DNA of 64,000 nt from Pseudomonas tensinigenes (GCF_014268445.2 NZ_CP077089.1:5129501-5193500); one strand, 5' to 3'; counted from the first letter of the stretch, positions 31,762 through 40,951 are shown. Notes: generated from the letters alone by a model not told the origin. A program made the numbers and translations.

Positions 31762-32168
31762 TGGGCGCGCCGAAGATGACCGATGCGATAATCAATCAAT
31801 CGGTAAATATACTAGATGGATGGGCAGGAAAGCTCACTTGGGATTTATACTTAGAGACTTTGGCCGTAGATGTAGGTCATCGATACACCAAGGCAGCAAT
31901 GCTGAGACATGATCGAATTAAAGACGCTTGGGATCATGCGAAAGAGCGGTGCAGGAGTTCAGATGAGGGTTCATCCAAGTCTCCCGAAATAGCACTCATG
32001 GAAACTCGGAACAAAGAACTGGAAGAACGCGTACAACGCCTCACGCGCGAAAACAACAGGCTGCTTGAGCAATTTGTACGCTGGGCTCATAACGCCACTC
32101 GACGGGGAATGAGCTTTGAGGATTTAGAGCGACCTTTGCCGTACGTCAAAACCAAAGATCTATCCTGA
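31761..32168 (+). CDS. gmtX: Small coiled-coil partner, Gamma-Mobile-Trio GmtX-like (TnpC-like)
   Basis: A 135-residue protein without membrane segments. The second half is a charged coiled coil (NKELEERVQRLTRENNRL), then a conserved-looking tail RRGMSFEDLERPLP. It is the last gene of the four-gene recombinase operon. This matches GmtX and the position of TnpC in Tn554-type elements, where the small protein helps the two recombinases. No catalytic residues are expected or seen. Confidence 0.75.
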   Translation: MGAPKMTDAIINQSVNILDGWAGKLTWDLYLETLAVDVGHRYTKAAMLRHDRIKDAWDHAKERCRSSDEGSSKSPEIALMETRNKELEERVQRLTRENNRLLEQFVRWAHNATRRGMSFEDLERPLPYVKTKDLS

Positions 32169-32251
32169 ATACAGGTCTTCTGCGAGGAAAGCGTAGGCCA
32201 CCGAAGACAGCTGTCTGCGTTTTTGGATGCCTCGATTCGCTAGCATTCGAG

Positions 32252-32869
32252 TTGGAAAGCTTTGAGTCAAATGCTCGGGAGATACTTCGGACATTACCGT
32301 ACTGCTGGAGACACGAATTGAAGCTAATCTCGATTTTTTGGAATCTCATCAGCCCCGACCGTTGCCCCAGCCATGAGAAAGCTCGTGAGCGCGAGTTCAT
32401 CAGGGCAGCGAACAGCCTCAAAACCCTCAGGGTGACACCGGAGGGCGGTATGTCCATAGATCCTGAAGAGCTTCGCGAACAGATCGTCGCGTCACGTGAG
32501 CAGCTGAAGCAGCTTGTCCACAGACCAGACGCGCCTAGCAAATCATTCAGCGCGGCGGAAGATGCCGAGGTGGAAGCGTTAGTGAGTCCCACCGTAGAGG
32601 CTCCGGTGAGCGCCATGGACTGTATCGAGGTGGTGGCTTGGCGTCGGTTGCAGACTGGCGCTGCTGTGCGCTACGTGTGCCTCCAGTGTACAGGTACGGG
32701 GCGATTCACTGTGGCGACAGCCAGTCTGTTCACAAGAGCCATAGAGAGCCTCCCGACTTGGGTCGACGGAAATACCAACAGACAAATCGCGAATGCTCTA
32801 CAGCTCGGTGAGCTCGAGTGGTACGCGACTGTTAGCGAGGCTATGGATGCATGGGATGCGGAGCTCTGA
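32252..32869 (+). CDS. Unknown island protein directly after the recombinase operon
   Basis: About 205 residues from TTG 32252. The frame stays open upstream to inside gmtX, so the true start may lie earlier. No domain is recognised. The N-terminal part is helical with a coiled-coil-like stretch (DPEELREQIVASREQLKQ). The C-terminal part has a CLQC pair and aromatic residues (ELEWYATVSEAMDAWDAEL). It sits between gmtX and structured repeat A and may travel with the trio rather than be cargo. Confidence 0.6.
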   Translation: MESFESNAREILRTLPYCWRHELKLISIFWNLISPDRCPSHEKAREREFIRAANSLKTLRVTPEGGMSIDPEELREQIVASREQLKQLVHRPDAPSKSFSAAEDAEVEALVSPTVEAPVSAMDCIEVVAWRRLQTGAAVRYVCLQCTGTGRFTVATASLFTRAIESLPTWVDGNTNRQIANALQLGELEWYATVSEAMDAWDAEL

Positions 32870-32923
32870 GGGCTACACCAGGCCTGGTCTTGGTCTTATA
32901 TTCCTACGACCTAATGTTGGGCC

Positions 32924-33031
32924 GTGCCCCTTTGGGGATGGGCTGTCGTAAACCGAGCTATGGCGCAAGCGCCAGCGTCTCGGCCCTTCGGGCTTCCATC
33001 CCACACGCCTGCGCGCTCCGCTTGCCATGCC
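32924..33031 (+). repeat. Structured intergenic repeat, copy A
   Basis: One of four related elements. 5' hairpin CCCC-TTT-GGGG (32927-32937), conserved GGCTGTCGTAAACC, stem CCGAG/CTCGG (32953-32957 with 32979-32983) enclosing TGGCG-CAAG-CGCCA (32961-32974), then GCCC-TTC-GGGC, CCATCC and the 3' block GCCTGCGCGCTCCGCTTGCC. Confidence 0.75.
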
Positions 33032-33150
33032 TACCAGGCACGTGATCACCTGACTTCGGTTCGAGCGGTCGCACAAGCTGTGCTACATCCATACCTCAAT
33101 GGACTCACCGCTTTCGCATAGCTGAGGGTAGGTATCCACCCCTCTGTAAT

Positions 33151-33615
33151 TCAAGCTTCGAAAAAAGCACGGCAGGCGTTCATTAAAGCAATTGCGTCAT
33201 TTGAAGCTCGGTGGTGCCTGGTTGTCGGCAGTAGGCGATAAATATCGCTGGCAGCCTGCCGACCCACGAACACCTCCAAAGGCTTCAACTCGAAGGTAGG
33301 TCTCAGATCTGCTGCCTCATAAAGGACGTCGAACCAAAACACGTCTTGAGGTGAGTCGCTGCAAAGCACCTGCCCTGAAAACAGCTGATTCATTCGTTCT
33401 GCCACGCTGTGGGGGGGATCACCTTCCTGAAGCAAATGATCCTGAGTGAGACCATGCATGTCTTGCGCGTCAAACGACCAGTGCGTCCAGTAACGTGCTG
33501 GCCTTATCAACGAACTGAACGAGGTCTCACTCGACACGACGGCGACCTCAATGGGATAGCTATCAGGAGCTATTCCAGAAGCTTCAAAATCAACAAAAAA
33601 CGAAGCCCGTTCCAC
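33151..33615 (-). CDS. DEDDh-type 3'-5' exonuclease
   Basis: A 154-residue nuclease domain with Asp9/Glu11 in FFVDFEAS (exo I), an acidic mid motif (CSDSPQDVFWFD) and His135/Asp140 in HRASNDAIAL (exo III), so the DEDDh metal site is complete. GTG 33615 is preceded by AGGAG with 7-nt spacing. It could trim RNA or DNA 3' ends. It is a stand-alone cargo gene, with a relative at 50957-51397. Confidence 0.8.
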   Translation of the reverse strand: MERASFFVDFEASGIAPDSYPIEVAVVSSETSFSSLIRPARYWTHWSFDAQDMHGLTQDHLLQEGDPPHSVAERMNQLFSGQVLCSDSPQDVFWFDVLYEAADLRPTFELKPLEVFVGRQAASDIYRLLPTTRHHRASNDAIALMNACRAFFEA

Positions 33616-33698
33616 CTTGCTGCTCCTGTTTTACGGTGGATTTTCAGCGGCTACACCGACTGCTTGTGTGGTTGCGCCGCCATCGCTCGCCAGCCGTT

Positions 33699-34100
33699 CT
33701 AGCTGTTAGTAGCCTGTGCAACTCGGTGATTTTGCAGATGCTGCATCTCACGCTCCCATTCAACCAAAAATTTATCCCAGTCTGTGGCGTAGGGCCCATC
33801 AGGAACGCGGGTCGACCCGATGCTTGCCTGATGGAACCGCTCCCTCCACGGCTGCGGGATAGTCTGCTCCAAAATGATGCCAATTCCGGATTTATGGCGC
33901 ATCACCGAGACAGAGTTACGAACCTCAGTGAGCTCGAGTAGCCTATCGCTATAGGGGGTGTCGTTTCGCTCTTGGTCGGAGAGATCATCGAGGATGGCCA
34001 GGAGGTCGGATGCGTTGGGATCACCAGGGTGGAAGGTGGCAAGCGCCCACAGAGCCCTTCGCCTAGTTCTCTCACGCTCGCGGAGTAAATCGCAGGTCAT
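33699..34100 (-). CDS. Unknown 133-residue island protein
   Basis: No family recognised. The protein is soluble and helical, with a basic N-terminus (LRERERTRRRALW) and an acidic middle (LLAILDDLSDQERND). ATG 34100 has a strong AAGGAGG six bases upstream, supporting a real gene. It is followed by the exonuclease on the same strand after an 83-bp gap; structured repeat B lies just upstream. Confidence 0.7.
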   Translation of the reverse strand: MTCDLLRERERTRRRALWALATFHPGDPNASDLLAILDDLSDQERNDTPYSDRLLELTEVRNSVSVMRHKSGIGIILEQTIPQPWRERFHQASIGSTRVPDGPYATDWDKFLVEWEREMQHLQNHRVAQATNS

Positions 34101-34136
34101 TTAAGCCTCCTTTTCACAAAACAGGGCGGTGGTTAT

Positions 34137-34246
34137 GGCGTGCCGCCTTCGGCGGATGGCTGGCGTGAACCGAGCCGTGGCAAGCCACGTCTCGGCCCTC
34201 CGGGCTTTCATCCAACACGCCTGCGCGCTCCGCTTGCCCACAGGCC
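34137..34246 (+). repeat. Structured intergenic repeat, copy B
   Basis: 5' hairpin CCGCC-TTC-GGCGG (34143-34155), conserved GGCTGGCGTGAACC, stem CCGAG/CTCGG (34170-34174 with 34191-34195) enclosing CGTGG-CAAG-CCACG, then GCCC/GGGC, CATCC and the same 20-nt 3' block as copy A. Confidence 0.75.
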
Positions 34247-34520
34247 AAGATCCTTAGACTCGGGCCATAGTCATCCCTTTACTTTAGACAGCCAGTATCT
34301 CAACGATGAAAAAGCAAAGATGCCATATTTGGTCTGCCGAGCATTGAAACCTACAATTGCCGCGATCAATGGGCTTGAGTCTGTTCCTCCCCCTTGCATT
34401 CTGCCAGCGAGCGCATGCTTCCCTTCTGTATGCGACTAAGCTCCCAACAACCTTGTTGTCAGCGATCAATCGTGGAACGTGGCAACGATCTTCGAACCCA
34501 GCGCCCATCAATCCATGCGA
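34247..34520. other. Gap without a recognised gene
   Basis: I see no convincing gene, RNA or repeat here. A 75-codon minus-strand frame at 34284-34511 lacks a clear ribosome site and looks like chance. Confidence 0.5.
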
Positions 34521-34916
34521 TCAGACAGCGTAGATCTGAGACATGTCTCCATTAGCCCAGTCTAGGAGAGCTAGCCAAAGTCCATGGGGAATAGTCGTGC
34601 GACTCTCATGTCGATTGCGATATGAGAGTATCCGCAGCAGCTCAGGAGCTCGCTCAATAATGACTTCGCATACGGAGCGTAGCGCCTCAAACGAGGCGGC
34701 GCTCATGCCAATGACCGAGCTGTGCTGCAGTTTACGTACAGATAGATAGGACTCCTCGATCTTGATCGGGTATTCGTGAGCGATCTGCAATGCCAGAACA
34801 CAGAAGCGGTCGGCACCAAGCGTCGAGGCGAGGCGCTCGATGGCTTCGAGCTCATGCAGGTTGTGCCTCGTTAAGGCTATCAGATTCCGCACTCTTCCCC
34901 CGGTAGCTCCCACCAC
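34521..34916 (-). CDS. Unknown 131-residue island protein
   Basis: No family recognised. The sequence is helical and soluble (LHELEAIERLASTLGADRF, LRSVCEVIIERAPELLRIL), with no metal or nucleotide motif. The only candidate starts are adjacent GTG codons near 34916 without a well-placed ribosome site, so the N-terminus may be wrong or missing. It might be a remnant of a longer gene. Confidence 0.5.
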   Translation of the reverse strand: MVGATGGRVRNLIALTRHNLHELEAIERLASTLGADRFCVLALQIAHEYPIKIEESYLSVRKLQHSSVIGMSAASFEALRSVCEVIIERAPELLRILSYRNRHESRTTIPHGLWLALLDWANGDMSQIYAV

Positions 34917-35043
34917 TGTTCACTAATTCGCTCTCCCACGGCCCACGACTCCATCTGCTAGTCATGCGGCATTGCCCAGCGAACCTGGATCTTGCCGCGC
35001 TGTGAAGCAAGTGGAGCAAGTACCCCACCCACCGACAGACGTG

Positions 35044-35601
35044 TTACTTATAAAACTTACTGAAGCGGCTCGAAAGAGTTGCTGGCTCAATGGTTTCCCA
35101 GCTTTCTGGATCCGCCGTAACGCTGAACATTAGCCAGGCCCGCCACAGGAAAAAAGCAGCGACCATACTCGCTTCAATTGTCGCAAATACAGTAGTGTTA
35201 TACATGTAATTCGGATCATCTTTGCCAAAGAGCATCAGCACTGGAAGTATCGATGCAAACCACCCTGCAACGAATGTCAGGCAAAAAGCTATAGCTGCCG
35301 TAAATGCCATAAAAATAGGAACTTGATATCTATAGTGAGTTGCGAACATTTTTTCGCCGCTCTCTTTCTCAAGTCCATATATAAAGCCGTCGTTTTCTTC
35401 TTTTTTGCTTTTATTCTTAAAAACGCCATACAACGTCACATTTTCGCCAGCTTCCAGTTCTTCGTAAAACTTATTCGTCAGCTGTAATTTCGGTATCACG
35501 GCCCCATCAATACTGACATTAGCCTTATACCCTCCACTTATACGATCCGTATGTCGAACGTAATCGACTTTCCCAGAAAACTTCACGCAATCAAATTTCA
35601 T
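35044..35601 (-). CDS. Unknown membrane protein
   Basis: A 185-residue protein with an N-terminal soluble beta-rich part of about 85 residues (SGKVDYVRHTDRISGGYKAN) and two long hydrophobic segments near 93-120 and 135-160. It then has a short polar tail. No family is recognised. Its DNA is clearly AT-richer than nearby genes, suggesting a separate origin. Confidence 0.65.
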   Translation of the reverse strand: MKFDCVKFSGKVDYVRHTDRISGGYKANVSIDGAVIPKLQLTNKFYEELEAGENVTLYGVFKNKSKKEENDGFIYGLEKESGEKMFATHYRYQVPIFMAFTAAIAFCLTFVAGWFASILPVLMLFGKDDPNYMYNTTVFATIEASMVAAFFLWRAWLMFSVTADPESWETIEPATLSSRFSKFYK

Positions 35602-35900
35602 TACTACCTATCCCTGCCTTCGCTTAAAAAAACGCATTCGGTTCATGCCAGGAAGCCTTCAATGATGGTTGCACGTAGGCACGCGGAGGCCATTCAATGC
35701 ACGCTCTATGGAGTGGCTCGCGTCAATGCCACCGAGCCATGTCCCACCAGCCCGCTTTCCTGATCAAACCATCGCCCCTGACGCCGTGACGCCTTGATCG
35801 ACCACCGCCTGACGAACCTAGTGCCACGATAATATCACTATGATCTGTTTATCGAAACATGCTCCCCGTGGCTCTATCCTCGCTTTTGGGGATCCGACTC

Positions 35901-36368
35901 ATGAATCTGAAGGAAGCGCTGGCGGGAGCATTACGCGGAGCCCGTGCACACCAAGGGTTGAGTTACGAGGATCTGGCGGGTGCAACGCATAGAACGAATG
36001 TAGGGAAGCTTGAGCAGGCCAGGACGACGCCGACGCTGGAGAAACTGGATGAGATCGCTGACTACCTAGGCCTCGACCTTTTGACGATAGTGACTCTCGC
36101 CATTGCTGCGCAAGGTGACGAACTTCCATCCGAGGCTTTGCAACGTACTGTCTTGCGAATCAGGGAATTCGAGATGACTGGAGGGTGGCAGTTGGTAGAG
36201 GAGCAATTCAGTGACGGAAAGCTCATCAAGCGCTCCCAAGGCAAGCCAAAGCGGCCCGTTAATGCGAATTACATTCGAGCCCTGAAAGCGCAAGGTTTCG
36301 ACAGGAAAACAATCGCCGAAAAGCTCGGCGTTGCGCGAAGCACTGTCCAAAAATATTGGAATACCTGA
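35901..36368 (+). CDS. Double-headed HTH regulator (XRE N-terminus, recombinase-type HTH C-terminus)
   Basis: A 155-residue protein. Residues 5-65 form an XRE-like HTH (ALRGARAHQGLSYEDLAGAT, VGKLEQARTTPTLEKLDEIA). The last 35 residues form a second HTH of the Hin/resolvase type (LKAQGFDRKTIAEKLGVARSTVQKYW). ATG 35901 is preceded by TTGGGGAT. It shares this unusual two-headed plan with the gene at 47206-47661, so the island has two paralogous regulators. It probably represses a nearby cargo promoter or its own. Confidence 0.8.
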   Translation: MNLKEALAGALRGARAHQGLSYEDLAGATHRTNVGKLEQARTTPTLEKLDEIADYLGLDLLTIVTLAIAAQGDELPSEALQRTVLRIREFEMTGGWQLVEEQFSDGKLIKRSQGKPKRPVNANYIRALKAQGFDRKTIAEKLGVARSTVQKYWNT

Positions 36369-36535
36369 GCCGGCAGAACATCAGCGATCCTTGACTCACC
36401 CTGGCGTAACCATCCCACTCGACCAACCGTTTCTCCTGCATTCGCTCATGCAGTTTCTGACGCGGTTTTGAGTGGTTGCTCTAACTTCGCAGAGGTAAGG
36501 TCTGCCCTCAACTAAAGAAGAGAGCAGGTGTTTTG

Positions 36536-36856
36536 ATGAAAAAAGTCTTAGGCGTAGCTTTGCTGCTAATTGTGGCGGATGCGCAGGCACAGACTGTGGA
36601 AGCGGAGATGACAAAGCTGAAGCAGCTTGCCGAAAGCTGTATCGCTTCACTTTCTACTCAGAGCTGCGGCGCAACCACTTCCTGTAATGTGTTCAAGAGC
36701 TACAGCAGAGAATTGATGCCGGATGGCCCTGCTGGCTATTACGAGTTGCATGGCCCGGATAAGTCAATGAACCCTCAAAATGGAAAGCTGGTTAGCGAGG
36801 CAGTGAAAGCCGCTTCCAAGGCAAATAAGGCCGGAGAAAAGTGCAATCCGACGTAG
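36536..36856 (+). CDS. Small secreted protein of unknown function
   Basis: A 106-residue protein with a signal peptide (KKVLGVALLLIVADAQAQ, cut after AQA). The mature part has four cysteines (SCIAS, SCGATTSCNV, KCNPT), which may form two disulfides in the periplasm. ATG 36536 follows an in-frame TTG. No family is recognised. Confidence 0.65.
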   Translation: MKKVLGVALLLIVADAQAQTVEAEMTKLKQLAESCIASLSTQSCGATTSCNVFKSYSRELMPDGPAGYYELHGPDKSMNPQNGKLVSEAVKAASKANKAGEKCNPT

Positions 36857-37004
36857 CTGCTTTTGGATCTGCAGGGCGCATTCCTATGCGATTCAGGTGG
36901 CCGATAGCAGTCTAGCGCCAGGCAGCTATCAGCCAGTTCCGTCCGTTTACGTAAAGCCCAGACGCTCGAGCGACTGCTGAAGACAATCTGAGCAAATCGC
37001 GGTT

Positions 37005-37125
37005 TATGGCGCGCCCTATCGGGTCGGCTGTCGTAAACCATGCTATGGCTGACGCCAAGTCATGGCCCTTTGGGCTTCCATCCTCGCGCCTCCGGCCTAC
37101 TGGCCTGCGCGCTCCGCTTGCCCCA
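37005..37125 (+). repeat. Structured intergenic repeat, copy C
   Basis: 5' hairpin CCC-TATC-GGG, conserved GGCTGTCGTAAACC, stem CCATG/CATGG (37038-37042 with 37061-37065) enclosing TGGC-TGAC-GCCA, then GCCC-TTT-GGGC and CCATCC. A 20-bp insertion precedes the same 3' block as in copies A and B. It fills most of the 384-bp gap before the phosphatase gene. Confidence 0.75.
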
Positions 37126-37240
37126 AAGCAATGGAGCGTAGTCATCTGCTTGGTCATATTTCTGTTGGAAGGTGCAGTTGTCGGGGGGACAATATGGTTT
37201 TGGTAGCCTGGTAGGTGGCCATTGAGGAAGGAACCCCCGC

Positions 37241-38242
37241 ATGAGTCAGAAAGTCCTGAGGCTCCCCCGGAACGATGTCGGTCGCGATTTCGTCGTTGGT
37301 GACATTCACTTCAAGACGATTGATCTCCACAAAGGATTGTTGAAGCTAGGTTTCGACAAAGCTATCGACCGAGTCATCGGGGTGGGTGACCTCATAGATC
37401 GCGGGCCAGGAGTCCTCGACGGCCTTAAGCTTCTTGGTGAGCCGTGGTTCTTCACCGTCCAAGGTAACCATGAGCAGATGCTTATCAATGCTTACAGGGA
37501 TAACCCCAGCGCTCGTTACGTAGCTCATGGCGCAAGCTGGTGGTCGACCATAGCTGACGAATCGAAAGAAATGATAATTGGAAAGCTTGAGAGCCTTCCA
37601 TCCGTCATAGAAATCGAGTCGCCTCGCGGATTGGTTGGCGTTGTTCACGCGGACATACCTGCCGGAATGTCATGGGTCGAGTTCACTCGCGACATATCAA
37701 TCCCTGCTGTCAAAGAAATCGCGCTGTGGGGGCGCGAGCGGATCAAAAAGCACCATCGAGAGGGTGTCAAAGGAGCTTGGCGCGTATGTACCGGGCACAC
37801 TTGGATTCCAGCGCCTGTTCGACTAGGAAACGTTCTGGCACTCGATTGCACGGGAGGGGGTGAAGGGCCACTCGCTATTTATTGTGTTCAGGAGGATACG
37901 ATTTATGTAGAGGGGCGCCGCGTGTCTCTTGACCAGTCGGATGTCGTTACCGAGCTGCTGGACGAACTTGAACGGACGGCGGGCCGTCTGAACGCAGCCG
38001 CCCATTCCAATAAGCTAATTGAGTCGCAAAGCTTGAGCCAAGAGGCCGACGAGTTGGCTCGTCGATTGAACACTACCTGGCTGACCTTACGTTCGGAAAT
38101 TGGCGAGTCTCAGAAGTTACTTAACACGCTGCACGGACTCAGCCTGCTCACGGGCGAACGAAGGGCAGCTAAGCTCGAAGAGCTGAAATTCAAGCATGCA
38201 GGCACCCAGATAGAGGGATTGCTTTCGAGACTTCTTGATTGA
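37241..38242 (+). CDS. PPP-family metallophosphatase
   Basis: A 333-residue protein. The N-terminal 220 residues hold all metal-site motifs of PPP phosphatases: GDIH, GDLIDRGPG, GNHE, a histidine in VVHADIP and GHTWIPAP. The closest layout is the phage-lambda/PrpA type. The last 100 residues are a helical coiled-coil-rich extension (LLDELERTAGRLNAAAHSN) not found in the basic family. ATG 37241 follows AAGGAA. A histidine-phosphatase gene follows 68 bp downstream on the same strand, so the two may act together. Confidence 0.85.
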   Translation: MSQKVLRLPRNDVGRDFVVGDIHFKTIDLHKGLLKLGFDKAIDRVIGVGDLIDRGPGVLDGLKLLGEPWFFTVQGNHEQMLINAYRDNPSARYVAHGASWWSTIADESKEMIIGKLESLPSVIEIESPRGLVGVVHADIPAGMSWVEFTRDISIPAVKEIALWGRERIKKHHREGVKGAWRVCTGHTWIPAPVRLGNVLALDCTGGGEGPLAIYCVQEDTIYVEGRRVSLDQSDVVTELLDELERTAGRLNAAAHSNKLIESQSLSQEADELARRLNTTWLTLRSEIGESQKLLNTLHGLSLLTGERRAAKLEELKFKHAGTQIEGLLSRLLD

Positions 38243-38310
38243 AGGATGAGTAGCAGTAATCTTGGGGATCTAAGAGAAATGATGGCCGAATCTGTGCAAG
38301 TAGTTCGTAA

Positions 38311-39462
38311 ATGAAGCATGTGAGACTAATACGACATGGAGAGAGCGCTGCGAACGCGGGCCAAGCCACTTTAGATCACTCGACCATTCCTCTGACTCCG
38401 AAAGGATTTGAGCAAGCGCACCTGGTGGCTCTGTCGTTCAACCATCCTCCGGCTCTGATCGTTGCCTCGCCTTTCACCCGAGCGCACTCAGCCGCTATGG
38501 CGACCGTAGCGGTGTTTCCTCATATCCCTTTTGAAACTTGGCCCATCCAAGAATTCACTTACCTTGAACCCGCGCGGTGCACTAGCACAACCGTCGCTGA
38601 TCGGCGCGAATGGGTAGAGGCGTATTGGGCCAAGGCAGATCCTGGTTTCACGGATGGTGAAGGCGCTGAGTCATTTCTAGATTTCATAGCTAGAGCTCAG
38701 TCTTTCTTGGAGCGTCTTGCTGAACATCCCGCCCAAGGAATCGTTGCGTACTCTCATGGCCAGTTCATTAACGCTGTAGCCTGGCTGATTGAGCGCAAAC
38801 CGCTCGGCATTGATAGCGGAGCTATGGTGGACTGGCGCGAGTATGAAATCGCGAACCACGTGCCCAACTGCGGTGAGTGCCTGCTTTCGAAAAAACCCGC
38901 CGAAGCCGATTGGAGAGTAAGCCGGTCAGCCCCTGAGGAGCCACGAACGGATAACACTTGGCGCGTGCCGGGCAGAGCCTACCAAAAGGTTCGCGATCCC
39001 GAGCGCCTACTCATTGAAGAACGCGCCGAAGCTCTATCCGCTGCCGGCTACCCGCTGCCAGCTGATGACCCGGCTATGTACGCTGAGCAAAGGCTGAAAG
39101 AGGCCAGAGCGGCAGCGCGTTCATCCCACGTAGGTAGCGTTAGCGAAAACACTGCGGCTGAGCTCTCCGCAAGAGAAGTATCCCAGGTACTAAGGGAGGC
39201 GATTTTCGGTCGAAGCGTCATGAATAAGGTTGGTCATGAATCATGGGGCGAGATTTATGCCGGCCACTTCCAGATCAATGTAGATGATTGGCAGATATCG
39301 ATTTATAACGACTGCGATCAGTTGGATTACTGCGAAAAATGTATCAGCCCGGATGGGCGACACTGGTCGTTTGACTCCGGAGATCGCTTTGGCACAGACC
39401 CCATTGCACTGCTATCTGTATGGGAGCATCAGATGCTTGAGAACCTGCTGAAGGCTCTCTAG
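38311..39462 (+). CDS. Histidine phosphatase fused to a DUF7693-like C-terminal domain
   Basis: A 383-residue fusion. Residues 1-190 are a phosphoglycerate-mutase-type phosphatase with catalytic RHGE (8-11), Arg57 in SPFTRAHS and the second histidine in YSHGQF. A charged linker follows. The last 95 residues (from EVSQVLREAIFGR) contain YNDCDQLDYCEKC, then FDSGDRFGTDPIALLS, which I recall as the stand-alone Pseudomonas domain DUF7693. The fusion is unusual. It may act on phosphorylated proteins, nucleotides or sugars; the substrate is unknown. Confidence 0.75.
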   Translation: MKHVRLIRHGESAANAGQATLDHSTIPLTPKGFEQAHLVALSFNHPPALIVASPFTRAHSAAMATVAVFPHIPFETWPIQEFTYLEPARCTSTTVADRREWVEAYWAKADPGFTDGEGAESFLDFIARAQSFLERLAEHPAQGIVAYSHGQFINAVAWLIERKPLGIDSGAMVDWREYEIANHVPNCGECLLSKKPAEADWRVSRSAPEEPRTDNTWRVPGRAYQKVRDPERLLIEERAEALSAAGYPLPADDPAMYAEQRLKEARAAARSSHVGSVSENTAAELSAREVSQVLREAIFGRSVMNKVGHESWGEIYAGHFQINVDDWQISIYNDCDQLDYCEKCISPDGRHWSFDSGDRFGTDPIALLSVWEHQMLENLLKAL

Positions 39463-39523
39463 CGGTCGACTTTTAGTCGGCAACGACGACTGCCGCAACC
39501 GCGCATCTTCTAAAACATTGCCT

Positions 39524-40813
39524 TTAGTAATCATCCCAGTCGTCGTAATGCTCGTCGGACTCTGGCTGACCATCATCGCGCTGCAGGTCTTCAGTTATGA
39601 ATTTGACACGACAAACCTTATGCCTTACCAGCGTGTCAGGCACGTACTCAATCGCAGGCGTCTGCGATGACGGGCTGCTAAGCAAATCATCCAAGTTCGT
39701 GAAAGCAGTTCTAGGCTCGAGTGAAGCCACCACGGCATGATTAAAAAGGGTCAGGTTTGTACCTTTCCGCACTTGAGCGGATTCGAACAGCACACCGTCG
39801 AGCGGCGGGTCGAATTGTGTCGCTAGGTACTCCGCCATGACTTGTGTAGCTAGGTATTCGTGTTCCTGATTCGGAAGCACCGGGACGGTAATTTTTGCGT
39901 GGAGTGTTTTCAAGAAGATGCGCCTACCCATTTGCTCTTCGTAGCTGGCTTCAAACGCAATCAACGGCCTCGCTTCGTAGGCTTCATCCAATGCAATGAA
40001 ATCCAGGACGCGAACGGGTCTTGTGAGTTTGAATTCGCCGCTGACGACTCGTCCTCCAACTGGTGGGCGAAGCTCGGCAACACAGGTTTTTCGGTCAAAA
40101 GCTCCGTAAAAAGCGGCCAATCCTTTAGGGTTCATTCGGCCAGCCCCTGCGACCTCCTTGGGTGGCGGGCCAAGTTCTGCAGCAGGGTTGCTAATGATCG
40201 AGTCGTATTCTGAAGCGGAATCACAGCGCCTGGCACGAAAGATCTGATCGTCGACAAGCTCTTTGACAACGGACATTGATCCATTAGGGCTTTTGAAGGT
40301 TGAAAGCCCTCGAAACAGCCAGTCCAGAAAATCCTTGGCATGCTGACTAAAAAATCGATTTCCATGCTTCATTTCGTTCTGAAAATTCAGCCATCGAGCT
40401 TCTGCTTCTCTCGGTCGAATCACTCTCCACTCATAGTTTTCATCATCACTGTACCTCGCTTCACCTCCTTGCATGATGTCGTAATGGGAGCTTTCGTTGA
40501 GGTCGCAGAGAACACGCTCGGCGACCGGGTCGTCCTCATCTAAACCAAGTAATTCTGCGACATAGAAGATAAGGGGGTCGCCAGTCTGCTCTGTTTCAGA
40601 GCGCTTTCCATTGTCATCGTACTGGTCATATATCGCTCCAGGATGGCAATACTTCTGGAGGACATCGTCGACCATGCTGATCAGGTCTTCGAATGGGATA
40701 GCCTTACGCCTTTTTAAGCAGAACGAGCACTCCGCAGTCACGCCTGTTCGCCTGATCAACCCAATGAGATAGGCTTCGTTCAAGCATTGGTGGCAGATCA
40801 GGTCTTTGTCCAT
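39524..40813 (-). CDS. HEPN-RES domain protein (RES NADase-type toxin)
   Basis: A 429-residue protein. The N-terminus has a zinc knuckle (CHQCLNE, CSFCLKR) and a helical HEPN-like domain. From about residue 200 a RES domain begins (IFRARRCD, GAGRMNPKGLAAFYGAFDR, CVAELRPPVGGRV). RES toxins break down NAD+. In this larger HEPN-fused form it is probably an abortive-infection effector rather than a classical Xre-RES pair: no Xre antitoxin gene lies next to it. Confidence 0.8.
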   Translation of the reverse strand: MDKDLICHQCLNEAYLIGLIRRTGVTAECSFCLKRRKAIPFEDLISMVDDVLQKYCHPGAIYDQYDDNGKRSETEQTGDPLIFYVAELLGLDEDDPVAERVLCDLNESSHYDIMQGGEARYSDDENYEWRVIRPREAEARWLNFQNEMKHGNRFFSQHAKDFLDWLFRGLSTFKSPNGSMSVVKELVDDQIFRARRCDSASEYDSIISNPAAELGPPPKEVAGAGRMNPKGLAAFYGAFDRKTCVAELRPPVGGRVVSGEFKLTRPVRVLDFIALDEAYEARPLIAFEASYEEQMGRRIFLKTLHAKITVPVLPNQEHEYLATQVMAEYLATQFDPPLDGVLFESAQVRKGTNLTLFNHAVVASLEPRTAFTNLDDLLSSPSSQTPAIEYVPDTLVRHKVCRVKFITEDLQRDDGQPESDEHYDDWDDY

Positions 40814-40951
40814 GGGGCTGTGCCTAGCAAAGTTCAGATGGCGGTGATTCTAAGTCACCTTAGACGCTGAGCCCGATGGAAACTTGCTGGGTCTTAGTCT
40901 TCAGGGCGTGTCCTGGCAATCAGGTAGCGCAGGTGCACAGAGGCATGTCAC

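Noticed and set aside
26947..32168. Recombinase cluster as a prophage or classical conjugative element end
   Set aside because: No phage structural, relaxase or type IV secretion genes are seen in the 37 kb that follow; the operon plan fits a trio-type island better.
34470..34505. CTTCGAACCC resembling a tRNA T-arm as a possible attachment site
   Set aside because: No acceptor, D or anticodon stems can be placed around it. No tRNA gene was found anywhere in the window.
34284..34511. 75-codon minus-strand frame as a small gene
   Set aside because: Weak start context, odd composition and no similarity to anything I recognise.
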